64,000 nucleotides of DNA from Paenibacillus sp. FSL H7-0326 (GCF_001955535.1 NZ_MPVN01000001.1:62001-126000); one strand, 5' to 3'. Counted from the stretch's first letter, positions 17,781 through 27,145 are shown. A program made the numbers and translations. The notes: generated by a model from the letters alone, not told the origin.

Positions 17781-18521
17781 CTATAGGGTAATCATTGATC
17801 TTAATAACGTTCTGGCGTACGGAGTCTCTACTTCCTTCAATTGATCCACCGTTACCATTTCCTCAACCTGCCCATCCTTGAAGATGATCACTCGGTCGCA
17901 TAGGTAGGCTGCTGCTTGGATGTCATGGGTGATGAATACATAGCTCATATCATAGATGGACTTTAGCTGCTTCAGAAGCTCCAGGATCTGAACCTGAATC
18001 GATACATCCAATGAGCTGATGGCTTCATCCAATACGATGCATTTGGGAAATGTAGATAACGCTCTTGCAATACATACCCTCTGAGCCTGTCCGCCTGACA
18101 GCTCATGGGGATACATTTTTCGATAGGAAGCATTTAGCCCGACTTGTGTTAGCAGCAGATCAATGAGTACATTCTCATCCTGAATATCCGTACCTCTTAA
18201 TGGTTCTCTAATGGCCTCTTCCACTGTGAAAAAAGGGTTGATCGATGAAGTGTAATCCTGAAATACCGCACTTATACTGCCGGCTCTTACTCTCCTGTCC
18301 AGCACATTTTGACCATTCCATGTCACAGTTCCGTTATCAGGCTTCTCGATTCCTAAGATTAACCGTCCCAATGTGGACTTCCCGCTTCCACTCTCACCAA
18401 TAATTCCAAGACATTCTCCATCCACACAGTCGAAGCTTACCTTCTTTATGATCTGCTGCTTTTTCCCGGAGAATAATCCGCCTTTTTTGTATGATTTCTC
18501 AACTCGATCCACCTTCAGCAA
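17781..18521 (-). CDS. cntF: Metallophore ABC importer ATPase (CntF-like)
   Basis: A 246-residue ABC ATPase of the Opp/Dpp/Nik family. Walker A GESGSGKST is at about residue 40, the signature LSGGQAQRV near 145, Walker B CIVLDEAISSLD near 165, and the switch His in FITHD near 197. It pairs with CntD to energise uptake of the metal-loaded metallophore. Its first codons overlap the end of cntD by 23 bases, so the two are translationally coupled. Confidence 0.9.
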   Translation of the reverse strand: MLKVDRVEKSYKKGGLFSGKKQQIIKKVSFDCVDGECLGIIGESGSGKSTLGRLILGIEKPDNGTVTWNGQNVLDRRVRAGSISAVFQDYTSSINPFFTVEEAIREPLRGTDIQDENVLIDLLLTQVGLNASYRKMYPHELSGGQAQRVCIARALSTFPKCIVLDEAISSLDVSIQVQILELLKQLKSIYDMSYVFITHDIQAAAYLCDRVIIFKDGQVEEMVTVDQLKEVETPYARTLLRSMITL

Positions 18522-19332
18522 TGGTGTTCGCCCCCATCAATCTTTTAAAATGATTGCTAAGTGTCATTCTGCTGGACACCAAGTATTTCGTATAATCATG
18601 CTCAGGTCCATAGAAGATCTTCTGAACAGAACCTCGCTCTACCACCCTGCCATCCTTCATGACCATAACCTCGTCGGCCAGCTTCTTCACGGCAGCCAGA
18701 TCATGTGAGATAAACAGCATAGAACAGCCGAGCTGTGCTCTTAGTCTCGCAAATTGCTCCAGAACTTCATATTGCGCTATGCTGTCAAGCGCGGTCGTAG
18801 GTTCGTCCGCAATAATCAGATCCGGCTCAAGGTCCAGGGCGAGCGCAATCATCACACGCTGCAGCATACCGCCTGACAGCTGATGCGGATACTTATTCAT
18901 CACGTCGATTGGATTTTTGAGCATCACTTGCTCCATTGCTGCGGACATGCGACTGACGATTTCTTTTTTATTCCAGCCATAATGCTCTGACAGCGTCTCC
19001 TGCAGATGAACCCCGATTACACTGGAAGGATCAAATGCGCTCATTCCATTTTGCAGAATCATGCACAGCTCTTTCCCTCTTTTTTTTCTCATTTCCTTCT
19101 CTGCTATTTTGTTCAGGTGTTCGCCTTTAAATATAATCGTCCCTTCTTGCCCGAGCCAGCCCTTATTCAGCCGCATGATCGATCTGCAGGTGAGCGTCTT
19201 ACCGCTGCCACTCTCGCCTACGATCGCAAGACAGCTGCTGTTTCTAAGTTGAAAGGAAACATCGTGTACAATTTTTTGTCCAGTTTGGGTGTTCCAAATA
19301 TTCAATCCTTCTACTTCAAGAACATTTCCCAT
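18499..19332 (-). CDS. cntD: Metallophore ABC importer ATPase (CntD-like)
   Basis: A 277-residue ABC ATPase with Walker A GESGSGKTL near residue 38, signature LSGGMLQRV near 152, Walker B LIIADEPTTALD near 172 and FISHDLAAV near 205. The C-terminal VEDRG-like region and RMT tail are as in oligopeptide/nickel transporter ATPases. The gene starts directly after the cntC stop and overlaps cntF, so it is an internal member of the uptake block. Confidence 0.9.
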   Translation of the reverse strand: MGNVLEVEGLNIWNTQTGQKIVHDVSFQLRNSSCLAIVGESGSGKTLTCRSIMRLNKGWLGQEGTIIFKGEHLNKIAEKEMRKKRGKELCMILQNGMSAFDPSSVIGVHLQETLSEHYGWNKKEIVSRMSAAMEQVMLKNPIDVMNKYPHQLSGGMLQRVMIALALDLEPDLIIADEPTTALDSIAQYEVLEQFARLRAQLGCSMLFISHDLAAVKKLADEVMVMKDGRVVERGSVQKIFYGPEHDYTKYLVSSRMTLSNHFKRLMGANTIAEGGSS

Positions 19333-20229
19333 CTATCTCACCGCCTCTTCACCTTTATATTTCATGAAGATATTTCTGCGAGCTCTTCTCTCTTTGAATT
19401 TCATGCCTGCGAGCTTGGGATCCATGGCTTTCTGAAGCGCATCCGACAAGAAATTGAAGCTCGTGACGACTAGTATGATGGCGATACCCGGGGCGAGCAT
19501 CAGCTCGGGTCTCGTAAACATCACTTCTCTTGCTTCGTTCAGCATCATGCCCCATTCCGGACTCGGCGCTTGAATACCGAGACCCAAGAAGGAGAAGCCG
19601 GAAATTTGCAGAATCATCGAGCCTAGTGAGCTGCTCGCAAGCACGGCAATATCCGATAGAGTCAGAGGCAGCAAGTGCTTGAATATGATGCGAGTACTGC
19701 TCGTTCCAGCGGCTTTGGAGAACCGGATATAATTCGACTCCGTATATTGCATAACAGCCGTTCGGATCATTCTGGCAAACCATGCCCACTTCATCACGAT
19801 AAACGCAATGAGGATGTTCGTAAGCCCTACGCCGAATACTCCAATAATCGCCAGAGTCATCACGTATCCGGGGAATGAGAGCACGATATCACATAACCTC
19901 ATGATAAGAGCGTCTACTTTTCCTCTAAAATAACCGGCCAGGAAGCCCATCGCACCACCAAAAATCAAAGATACAGCGAGTGCGGCGATCACCCATAGCA
20001 CACTCGGACGAATCCCATATATTAAGCGGGACAGAATACATCTTCCGAGATGATCATTTCCTAAGAGGTATTCCCATGATGGTGTATTGTAACGCAGCGT
20101 CATATTTACCTTGAGCGGATCATGTGGAGCAAACCACGGGGCGAAAATGCCGAGCACGATCGTTGAAACCAAAATAATAAGGCTTGTGACAGCCAGCTTG
20201 TCTCTTCTCAAATTTCTCCAGACTCTCAT
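19333..20229 (-). CDS. cntC: Metallophore ABC importer permease (CntC-like)
   Basis: A 298-residue DppC/OppC-type permease. An N-terminal helix (LAVTSLIILVSTIVLGIFAP) is followed by the periplasmic HDPLKVN segment and LLGNDHLGRCILSRLIYG, both standard for the family; the coupling motif lies in EWGMMLNEAREV-type sequence near residue 233. It forms the membrane channel with CntB. It starts right after cntB ends and ends right before cntD. Confidence 0.88.
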   Translation of the reverse strand: MRVWRNLRRDKLAVTSLIILVSTIVLGIFAPWFAPHDPLKVNMTLRYNTPSWEYLLGNDHLGRCILSRLIYGIRPSVLWVIAALAVSLIFGGAMGFLAGYFRGKVDALIMRLCDIVLSFPGYVMTLAIIGVFGVGLTNILIAFIVMKWAWFARMIRTAVMQYTESNYIRFSKAAGTSSTRIIFKHLLPLTLSDIAVLASSSLGSMILQISGFSFLGLGIQAPSPEWGMMLNEAREVMFTRPELMLAPGIAIILVVTSFNFLSDALQKAMDPKLAGMKFKERRARRNIFMKYKGEEAVR

Positions 20230-21162
20230 TTATAGATCATTCCTTAGCTTGGGATTGAGCATGGCATTGACAATGTCAGCGATCGTATTGAACAGGACAA
20301 AGGATACCGCCAGTATAAGCACAAAGGCTTGAATAACTGGAAAATCCCGGCTGAGAATCGACTTCACGCTGAGTGAGCCGAGTCCTGGCCATGCGAATAC
20401 ATTCTCTATAACGACGGTACTGCCGAGAATGACAGGGACTGCCAAACAAAATATGGATACAGCGACCTGGAGTGAATTTCTCAGCAAATGCATAATCACC
20501 TTTCGCTCCTTGATGCCGCTGGCACGCGCATACAGTACATAATCCTCGTGAAGATTGTTCAGCATGGAGCTGCGGACATTTCGGAAATAGATGCCGGCAT
20601 AGCTTACCGAGATCACAAGCACAGGCAGAATATAATGCTGATAGCTGCCCATCCCGCTGGTAGGCAAGAGATCCAGTTTAACCGAGAAGTAAAATATGAG
20701 AAGCGCGGCCAGCCAGTAAGGCGGCAGCGAAGTCAGAATGAATGAGAATCCTCTAATGGATTGGTCGAGCAGCTTCCCTTCATGAAGTGCACATATGATA
20801 CCAAGCACAATCGACAGGATGATGATGGCCACAGAAGAGACAAGTGTAAGCTTCAGTGTATTCATAAAGGCAGGGCCTATTAAGGTGCTCACAGGTTCTC
20901 CATCCACAAAAGAGTGACCAAAATCCAGCTGGATCACGTTCGTTAACCAATGGAAGAATTGAATGAACAGCGGCTGATCCATACCTAGCTCTTGTTCGGT
21001 CTGACGGATCAGCTCTTCTGTAATGACGGGTACGCCTTGTGCCTGCAGGACGGCCTCAGCCGGTCCTACAGGGGACAAGTTAACGAATATAAATGTGACA
21101 AAAGAAATGATGAGCAGAAGCGGTACAGATATTAGCAACCGTTTAACAACATAGCTTCCCAC
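20230..21162 (-). CDS. cntB: Metallophore ABC importer permease (CntB-like)
   Basis: A 310-residue DppB/OppB-type permease with an N-terminal helix (LLISVPLLLIISFVTFIFVN), the family segment ELGMDQPLFIQFFHWL, and ASGIKERKVIMHLLRNSL containing the EAA-like cytoplasmic loop. Five or six transmembrane helices are visible. It follows cntA by 15 bases. With CntC it imports the metal-opine complex delivered by CntA. Confidence 0.88.
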   Translation of the reverse strand: MGSYVVKRLLISVPLLLIISFVTFIFVNLSPVGPAEAVLQAQGVPVITEELIRQTEQELGMDQPLFIQFFHWLTNVIQLDFGHSFVDGEPVSTLIGPAFMNTLKLTLVSSVAIIILSIVLGIICALHEGKLLDQSIRGFSFILTSLPPYWLAALLIFYFSVKLDLLPTSGMGSYQHYILPVLVISVSYAGIYFRNVRSSMLNNLHEDYVLYARASGIKERKVIMHLLRNSLQVAVSIFCLAVPVILGSTVVIENVFAWPGLGSLSVKSILSRDFPVIQAFVLILAVSFVLFNTIADIVNAMLNPKLRNDL

Positions 21163-21177
21163 TTGCGTTCTCCTTCC

Positions 21178-22803
21178 TCACTCGAAATGCATCTGATCGA
21201 AAGGCAGCTCAAACTGCGATTGTTTAAAGGAAATTCCGGTTAAATCGGACGGAGCGACGACGGTCACACTGCCATTAGAAATCGGTATGAATACGGCTTC
21301 ATCATGGACGACGGTCAGGATATCCGCGTACAATGATTTGCGTGCTTCCTCGTCGGTTGTAATCATGACTTCGTTGATTTTTGAATAGAGCTCATCGGCT
21401 TGTGCAATGCCCTGTGTTGTATATAAGTAGGATGCATCCGAAGTAAAGGCTGAAACGGTGCTCTGCGGGTCATATGCGAGTCCCCAGGTTTGATTAAATA
21501 ACAGCTCATAATCACCCGATGCTCTTCGGCTCGCAACGGAAGTCGATTCTTCACCTATAATCTCCAGCTGAATACCGATCTCCGCCAGCGTGCTCTGTAT
21601 GAATTCAGCCTGCATTTTCTGTGTGGAAGAATTCACATCATAATGCAGACTTATGGACAGCGGTTTTCCGTTCTTCGTTCTCACTCCGCTGTCATCCAGC
21701 TTCCAGCCTTCGCCGTCCAAAATTTCATTAGCCTTGGCCAGATCATAGCCGCGTTCCTTCAGCCCCACGTCCGCATATTCCACATTGGAGGAGAACAAGG
21801 TGCTGGCAGGTGACTCAGTCCCATTGAAAATATCTCTGGCAATGGTCTCCCGATCAATGGCGTACCAGATTGCTTCCCGCACAGCCGTTTCGCTTGCCGG
21901 ACTTTCTTTTTTGCTGCTGTTAGCTACGATCATCTTCGTATTAACCGGTTCACTGCGTACCAGCTGATAGTCACCGGTATCCACTAATTGATTCATCGCT
22001 TCAACATCCATGCTGTCAGCTCCCCGGTCATCCGTGAAGGCGAAGTTGACTTCTCCCTTAAGCATGGCAAGGTAAGTCGTCTCTCCTGCCGGCAGCACTT
22101 TCGAGGTAATTTTCTTAACCTGAGGCACCTCTCCCCAGTACTCTTCATTGGCTGTGAATACGGCATACTCTTCCTTCTTGTGCTCACTTAGAGCATAGGG
22201 ACCTGTGCCATGATAGCCGGATACCCCTTCCTTGGTCTCTCCATTGATAAAATCCTTCGGGGAAATGAAGACAAAAGGTCTGGTCATGGATAATTCGATC
22301 AGAGCCGGATAATACGGCTCACTAAGCACAAATTCAACCGTAAATTCATCAATTACATTGCAGCTAACGAGCTGTGTGGACAGCTTGATCCAGGAATGCT
22401 TCTCCGCATTTCTCTGAACAGCTTCTATGTTAAGCTTGACTGCCTCTGCATTAAATGGCTCCCCGTCATGAAACGTAACGTCTTCCCTTAGATGAAAAGT
22501 ATACGTTTTGCCATCTTCGGAAATATCCCATGATTCAGCAAGCAGTGGCTTAATGCCGTCCTTTGTGTTCTCAACGAGTGATTCATATACCATTCCCTGT
22601 GCAGGCATGGAACCCGTGTACAGATGAGGATTCATATCGCCGATGTCCTTGGCTGAAGCGTATATGAGCTCCTGAGCAGGAGTATTGCCGCTGACGGTCT
22701 CTGAATTCGTGTCCCCGCCCGATGAGGATTGTGACGAACATCCGGATAGGACGATCACCGCTAATAAAAACATGCATATGGATTTGAAAGGTTTGCTGAA
22801 CAA
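21178..22803 (-). CDS. cntA: Metallophore-binding lipoprotein (CntA-like)
   Basis: A 541-residue solute-binding protein of the nickel/oligopeptide family. The signal peptide ends in a lipobox (VIVLSGC, Cys at about residue 22), followed by a Ser/Gly linker and the domain start YASAKDIGDMNPH; TYTFHLREDVTFHDGEPFNA is typical of this family. In Staphylococcus, CntA captures metal-staphylopine outside the membrane. The start is TTG at 22803, with GGGAG 9 bases upstream. A Zur-like box lies in its own promoter, so the uptake half of the locus can be transcribed separately from cntKLM. Confidence 0.88.
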   Translation of the reverse strand: MFSKPFKSICMFLLAVIVLSGCSSQSSSGGDTNSETVSGNTPAQELIYASAKDIGDMNPHLYTGSMPAQGMVYESLVENTKDGIKPLLAESWDISEDGKTYTFHLREDVTFHDGEPFNAEAVKLNIEAVQRNAEKHSWIKLSTQLVSCNVIDEFTVEFVLSEPYYPALIELSMTRPFVFISPKDFINGETKEGVSGYHGTGPYALSEHKKEEYAVFTANEEYWGEVPQVKKITSKVLPAGETTYLAMLKGEVNFAFTDDRGADSMDVEAMNQLVDTGDYQLVRSEPVNTKMIVANSSKKESPASETAVREAIWYAIDRETIARDIFNGTESPASTLFSSNVEYADVGLKERGYDLAKANEILDGEGWKLDDSGVRTKNGKPLSISLHYDVNSSTQKMQAEFIQSTLAEIGIQLEIIGEESTSVASRRASGDYELLFNQTWGLAYDPQSTVSAFTSDASYLYTTQGIAQADELYSKINEVMITTDEEARKSLYADILTVVHDEAVFIPISNGSVTVVAPSDLTGISFKQSQFELPFDQMHFE

Positions 22804-22855
22804 GCTTGATCTCTCCCTTTTTCTCTTTTTATATTGATCATCTCTATGAAATATG

Positions 22856-22868
22856 CGTAAATTTTACG
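22856..22868. promoter_or_regulatory. Zur-box-like operator at the cntA promoter
   Basis: CGTAAA-T-TTTACG, a perfect inverted repeat inside the larger AATCGTAAAATTTACGC, close to the Bacillus Zur pattern (TCGTAAT-N-ATTACGA). On the minus strand it falls between a TTGTTT -35 and a CATATT -10 box, 53 bases before the cntA start. Confidence 0.7.
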
Positions 22869-23029
22869 ATTAAACAAGAACAGAAAATGGCCATAAAACC
22901 ACCAGTATACATCGAATTTAGAATCGAATCCTTCCGTGCTATTCAAGTGAAATTGTTCAGTACACGAAGCATGCTTAAGGACGATACTACAGCGGTTATT
23001 GAGTTACAACCATACTGCCTATTTCAATC

Positions 23030-24337
23030 CTATGAACTTAGGCTTACTGCACTTAAAGAGCTGCAAATTTGCTTCAGATCCTCTGAGAAGGTTTGTACTT
23101 CAAAAGCATTGGACAATATTCTTTCCGGGTGCTGTAGGGCAATCTCTTGAATCATGTTCTCATACCTCTCAACAAACCTGTCAATGGTGGGAGAAGCGTT
23201 GTTTGTATGTCTGGCAATTCCCTGAATGATTTTGAGGCGATAGTAGTCCTCCTTCGGCATTCTCGGAATATCCCATTCCCCCTGTTTATTGATGAATGTC
23301 TTTCTGATGGGAACAGCGGAGAAATCGAAGTATTTGCCATCCTTATCCGGCTTGGAGAAGGGATCAATGAGCAGACAAGTGTACCTGATATACAGCAAAT
23401 ATTGCTGATGGATGTCATCCAGCTCAAGAAAATGCTCAATATCCTCGCGGGCCAGACTCTCTGATCTAATCGGGTAATTGTCATCAATCATAAACTTAAG
23501 CAGATTAAGCGGTTCCACCTGGAGAGAGGACAATATATTCATGATCTCTTTCCATTGGGACAGCATCTCTTGAATCAAAGTGGATGTAATAGGCCCTTCA
23601 GGAAACAGCTTATATACGTAAGCCGGTATATCCGATTCCCCAAAGATTCGATGTAATGAAAAATCATTCATGAATAATGGAGGGTGTACATACAAGGATA
23701 TGTTTCTGCTCTCCGCGGCGATTGGCGATTCCATTCGCTTAAGCTGGACGCCAGACCTCGTAAAATGCTCGCATAAACTGCTCACACGATCAGAAGCAGG
23801 AATCGTAGATCCGACATACAGCTTCTTCTTCACTGCCGTTGTCAGTACTTGATTGGACGGAGTTGAATCTGCCCATCGTGTGTCCCCCAGATAGGTCGAG
23901 AAGCTGATCATCTCAGCTGCTGGATTCATGGCTGCCATATAACTCTGAACCAGGCTGCCTGACCCCAGTGTCGGTGACATGAGCAGGATGCAGCTTACAT
24001 GTCGAAGGAGCTCCGCGTCCAGCCTCTGAAGCACTTGTCCATAAGCATCGGCCGTCACGGTTAGTACAATCGTATCCCACATACCGGTTACTGCTTCATA
24101 GCTCTGGAACAACTCATCAACCTTATTCTCGCCTTCCATCACTTGATGCAGTTCATTTTGAACATCGGCCCGAACGAATTGATGATTACTGCTTAAGGCA
24201 TTATAAAAATGCTCTGATCGCGCAGAGATCCTGCCTGCAATTCCGATGCGGCTGTTCCACTGCTTCTTCATAAATACGGCCATTTGAATCGATACCGGAC
24301 CTGTACCGCAGATTAGAACTCGATTAAAATCGCTCAT
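23030..24337 (-). CDS. cntM: Opine (staphylopine-type) dehydrogenase, CntM
   Basis: A 435-residue enzyme that reductively condenses a keto acid with the CntL product. GTGPVSIQ near residue 11 binds NADPH; the family blocks SFSTYLGDTR (146-155), YVHPPLFMNDFSLHRIF (about 227-243) and YKLFPEGPITSTLI are all present. R36 and D152 align with S. aureus CntM Arg33 and Asp150. As I recall the literature, Asp at the latter place goes with pyruvate use (staphylopine) and Ala with 2-oxoglutarate (pseudopaline, bacillopaline). GGGAGG lies 5 bases before ATG 24337, and the gene follows cntL by 16 bases. Confidence 0.92.
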   Translation of the reverse strand: MSDFNRVLICGTGPVSIQMAVFMKKQWNSRIGIAGRISARSEHFYNALSSNHQFVRADVQNELHQVMEGENKVDELFQSYEAVTGMWDTIVLTVTADAYGQVLQRLDAELLRHVSCILLMSPTLGSGSLVQSYMAAMNPAAEMISFSTYLGDTRWADSTPSNQVLTTAVKKKLYVGSTIPASDRVSSLCEHFTRSGVQLKRMESPIAAESRNISLYVHPPLFMNDFSLHRIFGESDIPAYVYKLFPEGPITSTLIQEMLSQWKEIMNILSSLQVEPLNLLKFMIDDNYPIRSESLAREDIEHFLELDDIHQQYLLYIRYTCLLIDPFSKPDKDGKYFDFSAVPIRKTFINKQGEWDIPRMPKEDYYRLKIIQGIARHTNNASPTIDRFVERYENMIQEIALQHPERILSNAFEVQTFSEDLKQICSSLSAVSLSS

Positions 24338-24353
24338 ACAACCTCCCTAACTC

Positions 24354-25163
24354 CTAAGAGTTGTTCTTCTTATACAGAGCAATATCAAATACCTGATCGT
24401 GGCGCAGTACGTGCTCCTCAAGTCTCCACTTTAACGTGTCCACTTCCTGGAGAGGGAAGTTAAACAAGGACTTCAGTCCATTGCCATACCTCATCGCCAC
24501 CACCACTTGATCACTCGTCAGTGCATGCAATCGATCCATGATATTGAATTTGTCTTCTACCGTAGAACTGAAGATGATATGGGTAAATTCGTTTATCCCT
24601 TCAAGCTTCTCTGGCGGTGTCTGTGTAAGACAGATATCATACTCCGGACCAAGAACGTTGAGGACAGAACGACCTAAATGAATCGCTTCAGCATCAATAT
24701 CTACGCCTACCACCCGCGCACCTGTTCTCTTGGCAATGAGCAGAGGCGTCATCGGGAACGAACCGGAACCAACTAATAACACCTTGGAATCGGATGACAC
24801 TTGAAAACTTCCAAATTCCTGCTCGATGCAGGATTCAATATTTTTGAAATAATCAGATTGATCCGAAGAGCCGCTAAGCAGCTTCAGTGCCCGGTATTTC
24901 TCCATGATTGCGACACAAAAGGCCGATTCTCTTCTAAGGCTCCATACCAGCTCAGCCCCCAATTCTTCGGACGCCAGCTCATCCCATAAATTTCGGTTTG
25001 CCTGGTTTGTAATGAATGCCGCATATTCATCGGTCAATAACTCCAGGTCATGTGAATGGTGAGTCGTCGAATTATATTGGTGAGACATTGCTTCAAACCG
25101 TTTCAGGAATGCTTCCAAGCTGTGGGTAAAATCGTGTGAATCGATTGTAATCGTCCTAGCCAT
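24354..25163 (-). CDS. cntL: Nicotianamine-synthase-like aminobutanoyltransferase, CntL
   Basis: A 269-residue enzyme that transfers the aminobutyrate part of SAM to histidine, forming the metallophore backbone. The SAM site VLLVGSGSFPMTPLLIA (about residues 145-161) and VVGVDIDAEAIHLGR (about 168-182) match bacterial nicotianamine-synthase-like proteins; the length matches S. aureus CntL (271). ATG 25163 overlaps the end of cntK by 8 bases, with GGGAG about 11 bases upstream, which implies coupled translation. The frame opens earlier (25214), but those codons lie inside cntK. Confidence 0.92.
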   Translation of the reverse strand: MARTITIDSHDFTHSLEAFLKRFEAMSHQYNSTTHHSHDLELLTDEYAAFITNQANRNLWDELASEELGAELVWSLRRESAFCVAIMEKYRALKLLSGSSDQSDYFKNIESCIEQEFGSFQVSSDSKVLLVGSGSFPMTPLLIAKRTGARVVGVDIDAEAIHLGRSVLNVLGPEYDICLTQTPPEKLEGINEFTHIIFSSTVEDKFNIMDRLHALTSDQVVVAMRYGNGLKSLFNFPLQEVDTLKWRLEEHVLRHDQVFDIALYKKNNS

Positions 25164-25983
25164 CGATATAAGCTCTCCCTTCAGCCACGATTTCGACATT
25201 GCCCTTAATAGCAACGCTCGTCAATCCATTGTTATATGTAGCGTGAACCTTTATAAGTCCGCCGGGCTGAATGACTTCTATATCGACATTTGTATTGTTT
25301 CTCCATGCCAGATAAGCTCCTATGGATGCTGTACCCGAGCCACAGCCTCTTTCCCATATCATGCTGCCAAGCTTGGGAACATGAATGAGCGGTGTCATCC
25401 TATAATTTTCTGGTTCATACAACAGAATGCCTATAAGCTTATGATGACCAGCCAGTCCCATGAGTTGTGCTGTCATTTGAGCCGAATTTCGAATACTTTC
25501 GGAGATCTCGTCTATTTCCATAATGAGATGGATCGAATCGCCGTAGCGTACTAAGAAGCATGCATAATCCTGTCCTCCGATATGTATCGTCTTTGGTTCA
25601 ATATGATGAGGGATTGGCATATTCAATTCACAGGTATACAGATCTCCGTTTCTCATAACCAAGCAATCTATTAATTGTTCAGTTCCGGAGGACTCCAGGA
25701 TGATCCTTCCTTCCTCACTGAATCCGATACCCTTCTTGGATACGATATAGGCGGCCAGAGACATGCATGCATTTCCGCAAAATTCACCTCCAGCCATATG
25801 TAAATATGCCGCAGCACTGCCTGTCGGCTGTTCAATGAATCCTACCTGCTCTGCGTGAATGCTATCATAGGACATAATCTGAGTAGCAATGGTCTCATAG
25901 TTCCGATCCCCATGATCCGTTTGAACAAGTACGGTCATATTCTGTGTCGGATTACATTTCACAAATTCGATCTCCTGCCGCAT
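25156..25983 (-). CDS. cntK: Histidine racemase, CntK
   Basis: A 275-residue member of the diaminopimelate-epimerase fold. The catalytic cysteine pair is visible as GGEFCGNAC (Cys69) and WERGCGSGTAS (Cys214), one in each half, as in the PLP-independent two-base racemases. In Staphylococcus, CntK makes D-histidine for staphylopine. Standing first in the cnt run it predicts a D-His metallophore, unlike pseudopaline (no CntK). ATG 25983 follows AGGG by 8 bases; a GTG at 25989 is too close to it. A promoter and a Zur-like box lie upstream. Confidence 0.9.
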   Translation of the reverse strand: MRQEIEFVKCNPTQNMTVLVQTDHGDRNYETIATQIMSYDSIHAEQVGFIEQPTGSAAAYLHMAGGEFCGNACMSLAAYIVSKKGIGFSEEGRIILESSGTEQLIDCLVMRNGDLYTCELNMPIPHHIEPKTIHIGGQDYACFLVRYGDSIHLIMEIDEISESIRNSAQMTAQLMGLAGHHKLIGILLYEPENYRMTPLIHVPKLGSMIWERGCGSGTASIGAYLAWRNNTNVDIEVIQPGGLIKVHATYNNGLTSVAIKGNVEIVAEGRAYIDG

Positions 25984-25999
25984 CCGCACTTCCCTCTCT

Positions 26000-26022
26000 T
26001 TAATTGTAAAAATTACGATTAA
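26000..26022. promoter_or_regulatory. Zur-box-like operator upstream of cntK
   Basis: TTAATTGTAA-AAA-TTACGATTAA, 10-base arms with one mismatch, close to the Bacillus Zur consensus. It lies just downstream of the cntK -10 box, where binding would block transcription when zinc is plentiful. Confidence 0.75.
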
Positions 26023-26037
26023 TTCCGGGCTGAGTTG

Positions 26038-26066
26038 ATTATATGATTAACACTAAATACTGTCAA
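26038..26066 (-). promoter_or_regulatory. SigA promoter of cntKLM
   Basis: TTGACA (26061-26066) and TATAAT (26038-26043) separated by exactly 17 bases: perfect consensus boxes. The predicted start near 26031 precedes the Zur-like box. Confidence 0.85.
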
Positions 26067-26106
26067 TTCTTTTTTGTCCAAGTCAACCTTGTTCAGGAAT
26101 TAGAAA

Positions 26107-26136
26107 ACAAAAAGAGCCGCTCCATCACGGCCCTTT
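26107..26136 (-). terminator. Probable terminator of the YwqG-like gene
   Basis: GGGCCG and CGGCTC-type arms around TGATGGAG, followed on the minus strand by TTTTTG, 58 bases past the stop. The stem is imperfect. Confidence 0.5.
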
Positions 26137-26194
26137 CCATTCATATCATTTTCTTACCTATACAAATTCCCTCGTCCAGCAATCTCCGATTGCT

Positions 26195-27082
26195 TCAGCT
26201 GGAATATAGAGAACAATACGTTCGATCAAACCGGCCAGCGAGTAAATCTTCCTTACGAATAAAGAATTGTAATACTCCTGCATCCCACCATAAAAATCCG
26301 ATATCATCATCAGAATCGATCTCAAGCAGCATAAGCGTATCCTGAATTTCTTGCATAGCTGCCGTCTCCCCGCCTGCAAGCTTCTCAGAGATCCTCTTGA
26401 GCGCTTCTTCGGTACTGTATTTGTACTGCTCACCGGTCAACAGCATTAAGGCTGCTTCATATTCTGCATCATCATGCTGTCCCTCTGGATAACCAAATAT
26501 TTGAACAACATCTTCACGAAGTCTGTCTCTAATCGCGAAACTCAGGTCCTCATACTCTTCATAATCATGTTCCTCGTCCTCTATCACATCATAATCCACG
26601 TATGCATAATTTGGAGGCTCTAGTGAAGATCTGGCTTCCAGCTGATAGCCAGTAAACTTGCCTTCCAAAGTGGTTATATTGGGAGATTTACGTCTTGCCG
26701 CCCCATCTAGTTCATCCCTCTGCACAAATAATACTTGGTGTTCAATGTTGAAGGCAGGCTCATCAATACCTACAAAAAAATAGAGCATGCCACTAGATGG
26801 CAGCAAGGATGATTCATCATACTTATGTATCTCATCCAAATTCAGCTGGGCAAGAAATGTCATAGGCGTACCACTGCTTGCCTGAGGCCAGACAATAGAT
26901 GACGGCAGATCAGGATCTCCGCCAACTCTTGACACACAAGGATGAGTATAATCCTCTTTCTTCGACTTCTTCAACCTTACCCCTTGCCGTGTATGTTCAA
27001 TTACATATTCAGCCGCATGAGTGAAATCATACTCTTTGATCAAATGTTCCAGCTTTTGTCGAGCACCTTGTTGAAGACTCAT
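26195..27082 (-). CDS. YwqG-family protein (DUF1963)
   Basis: A 295-residue protein without signal peptide. SRVGGDPDLPSSIVWPQ (about residues 51-67), PMTFLAQLNLDEI (73-85) and SGMLYFFVG (96-104) are hallmarks of the YwqG/DUF1963 family, and GFLWWDAGVLQFFI near the C-terminus completes the domain. The family has a known fold but no proven function. The gene begins 63 bases after the AlaX gene ends and probably follows it in one transcript. Confidence 0.85.
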   Translation of the reverse strand: MSLQQGARQKLEHLIKEYDFTHAAEYVIEHTRQGVRLKKSKKEDYTHPCVSRVGGDPDLPSSIVWPQASSGTPMTFLAQLNLDEIHKYDESSLLPSSGMLYFFVGIDEPAFNIEHQVLFVQRDELDGAARRKSPNITTLEGKFTGYQLEARSSLEPPNYAYVDYDVIEDEEHDYEEYEDLSFAIRDRLREDVVQIFGYPEGQHDDAEYEAALMLLTGEQYKYSTEEALKRISEKLAGGETAAMQEIQDTLMLLEIDSDDDIGFLWWDAGVLQFFIRKEDLLAGRFDRTYCSLYSS

Positions 27083-27145
27083 ATTTCCTCCTCCTTAGTA
27101 CATTCTTGTTAACTTAATATATGGGAAGTAGAATGTGGTACAGCC

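Noticed and set aside
26036-26056. A Fur-box-like stretch near the cntK promoter
   Set aside because: The halves are not inverted repeats; the bases are better explained as the -10 region of a consensus promoter.
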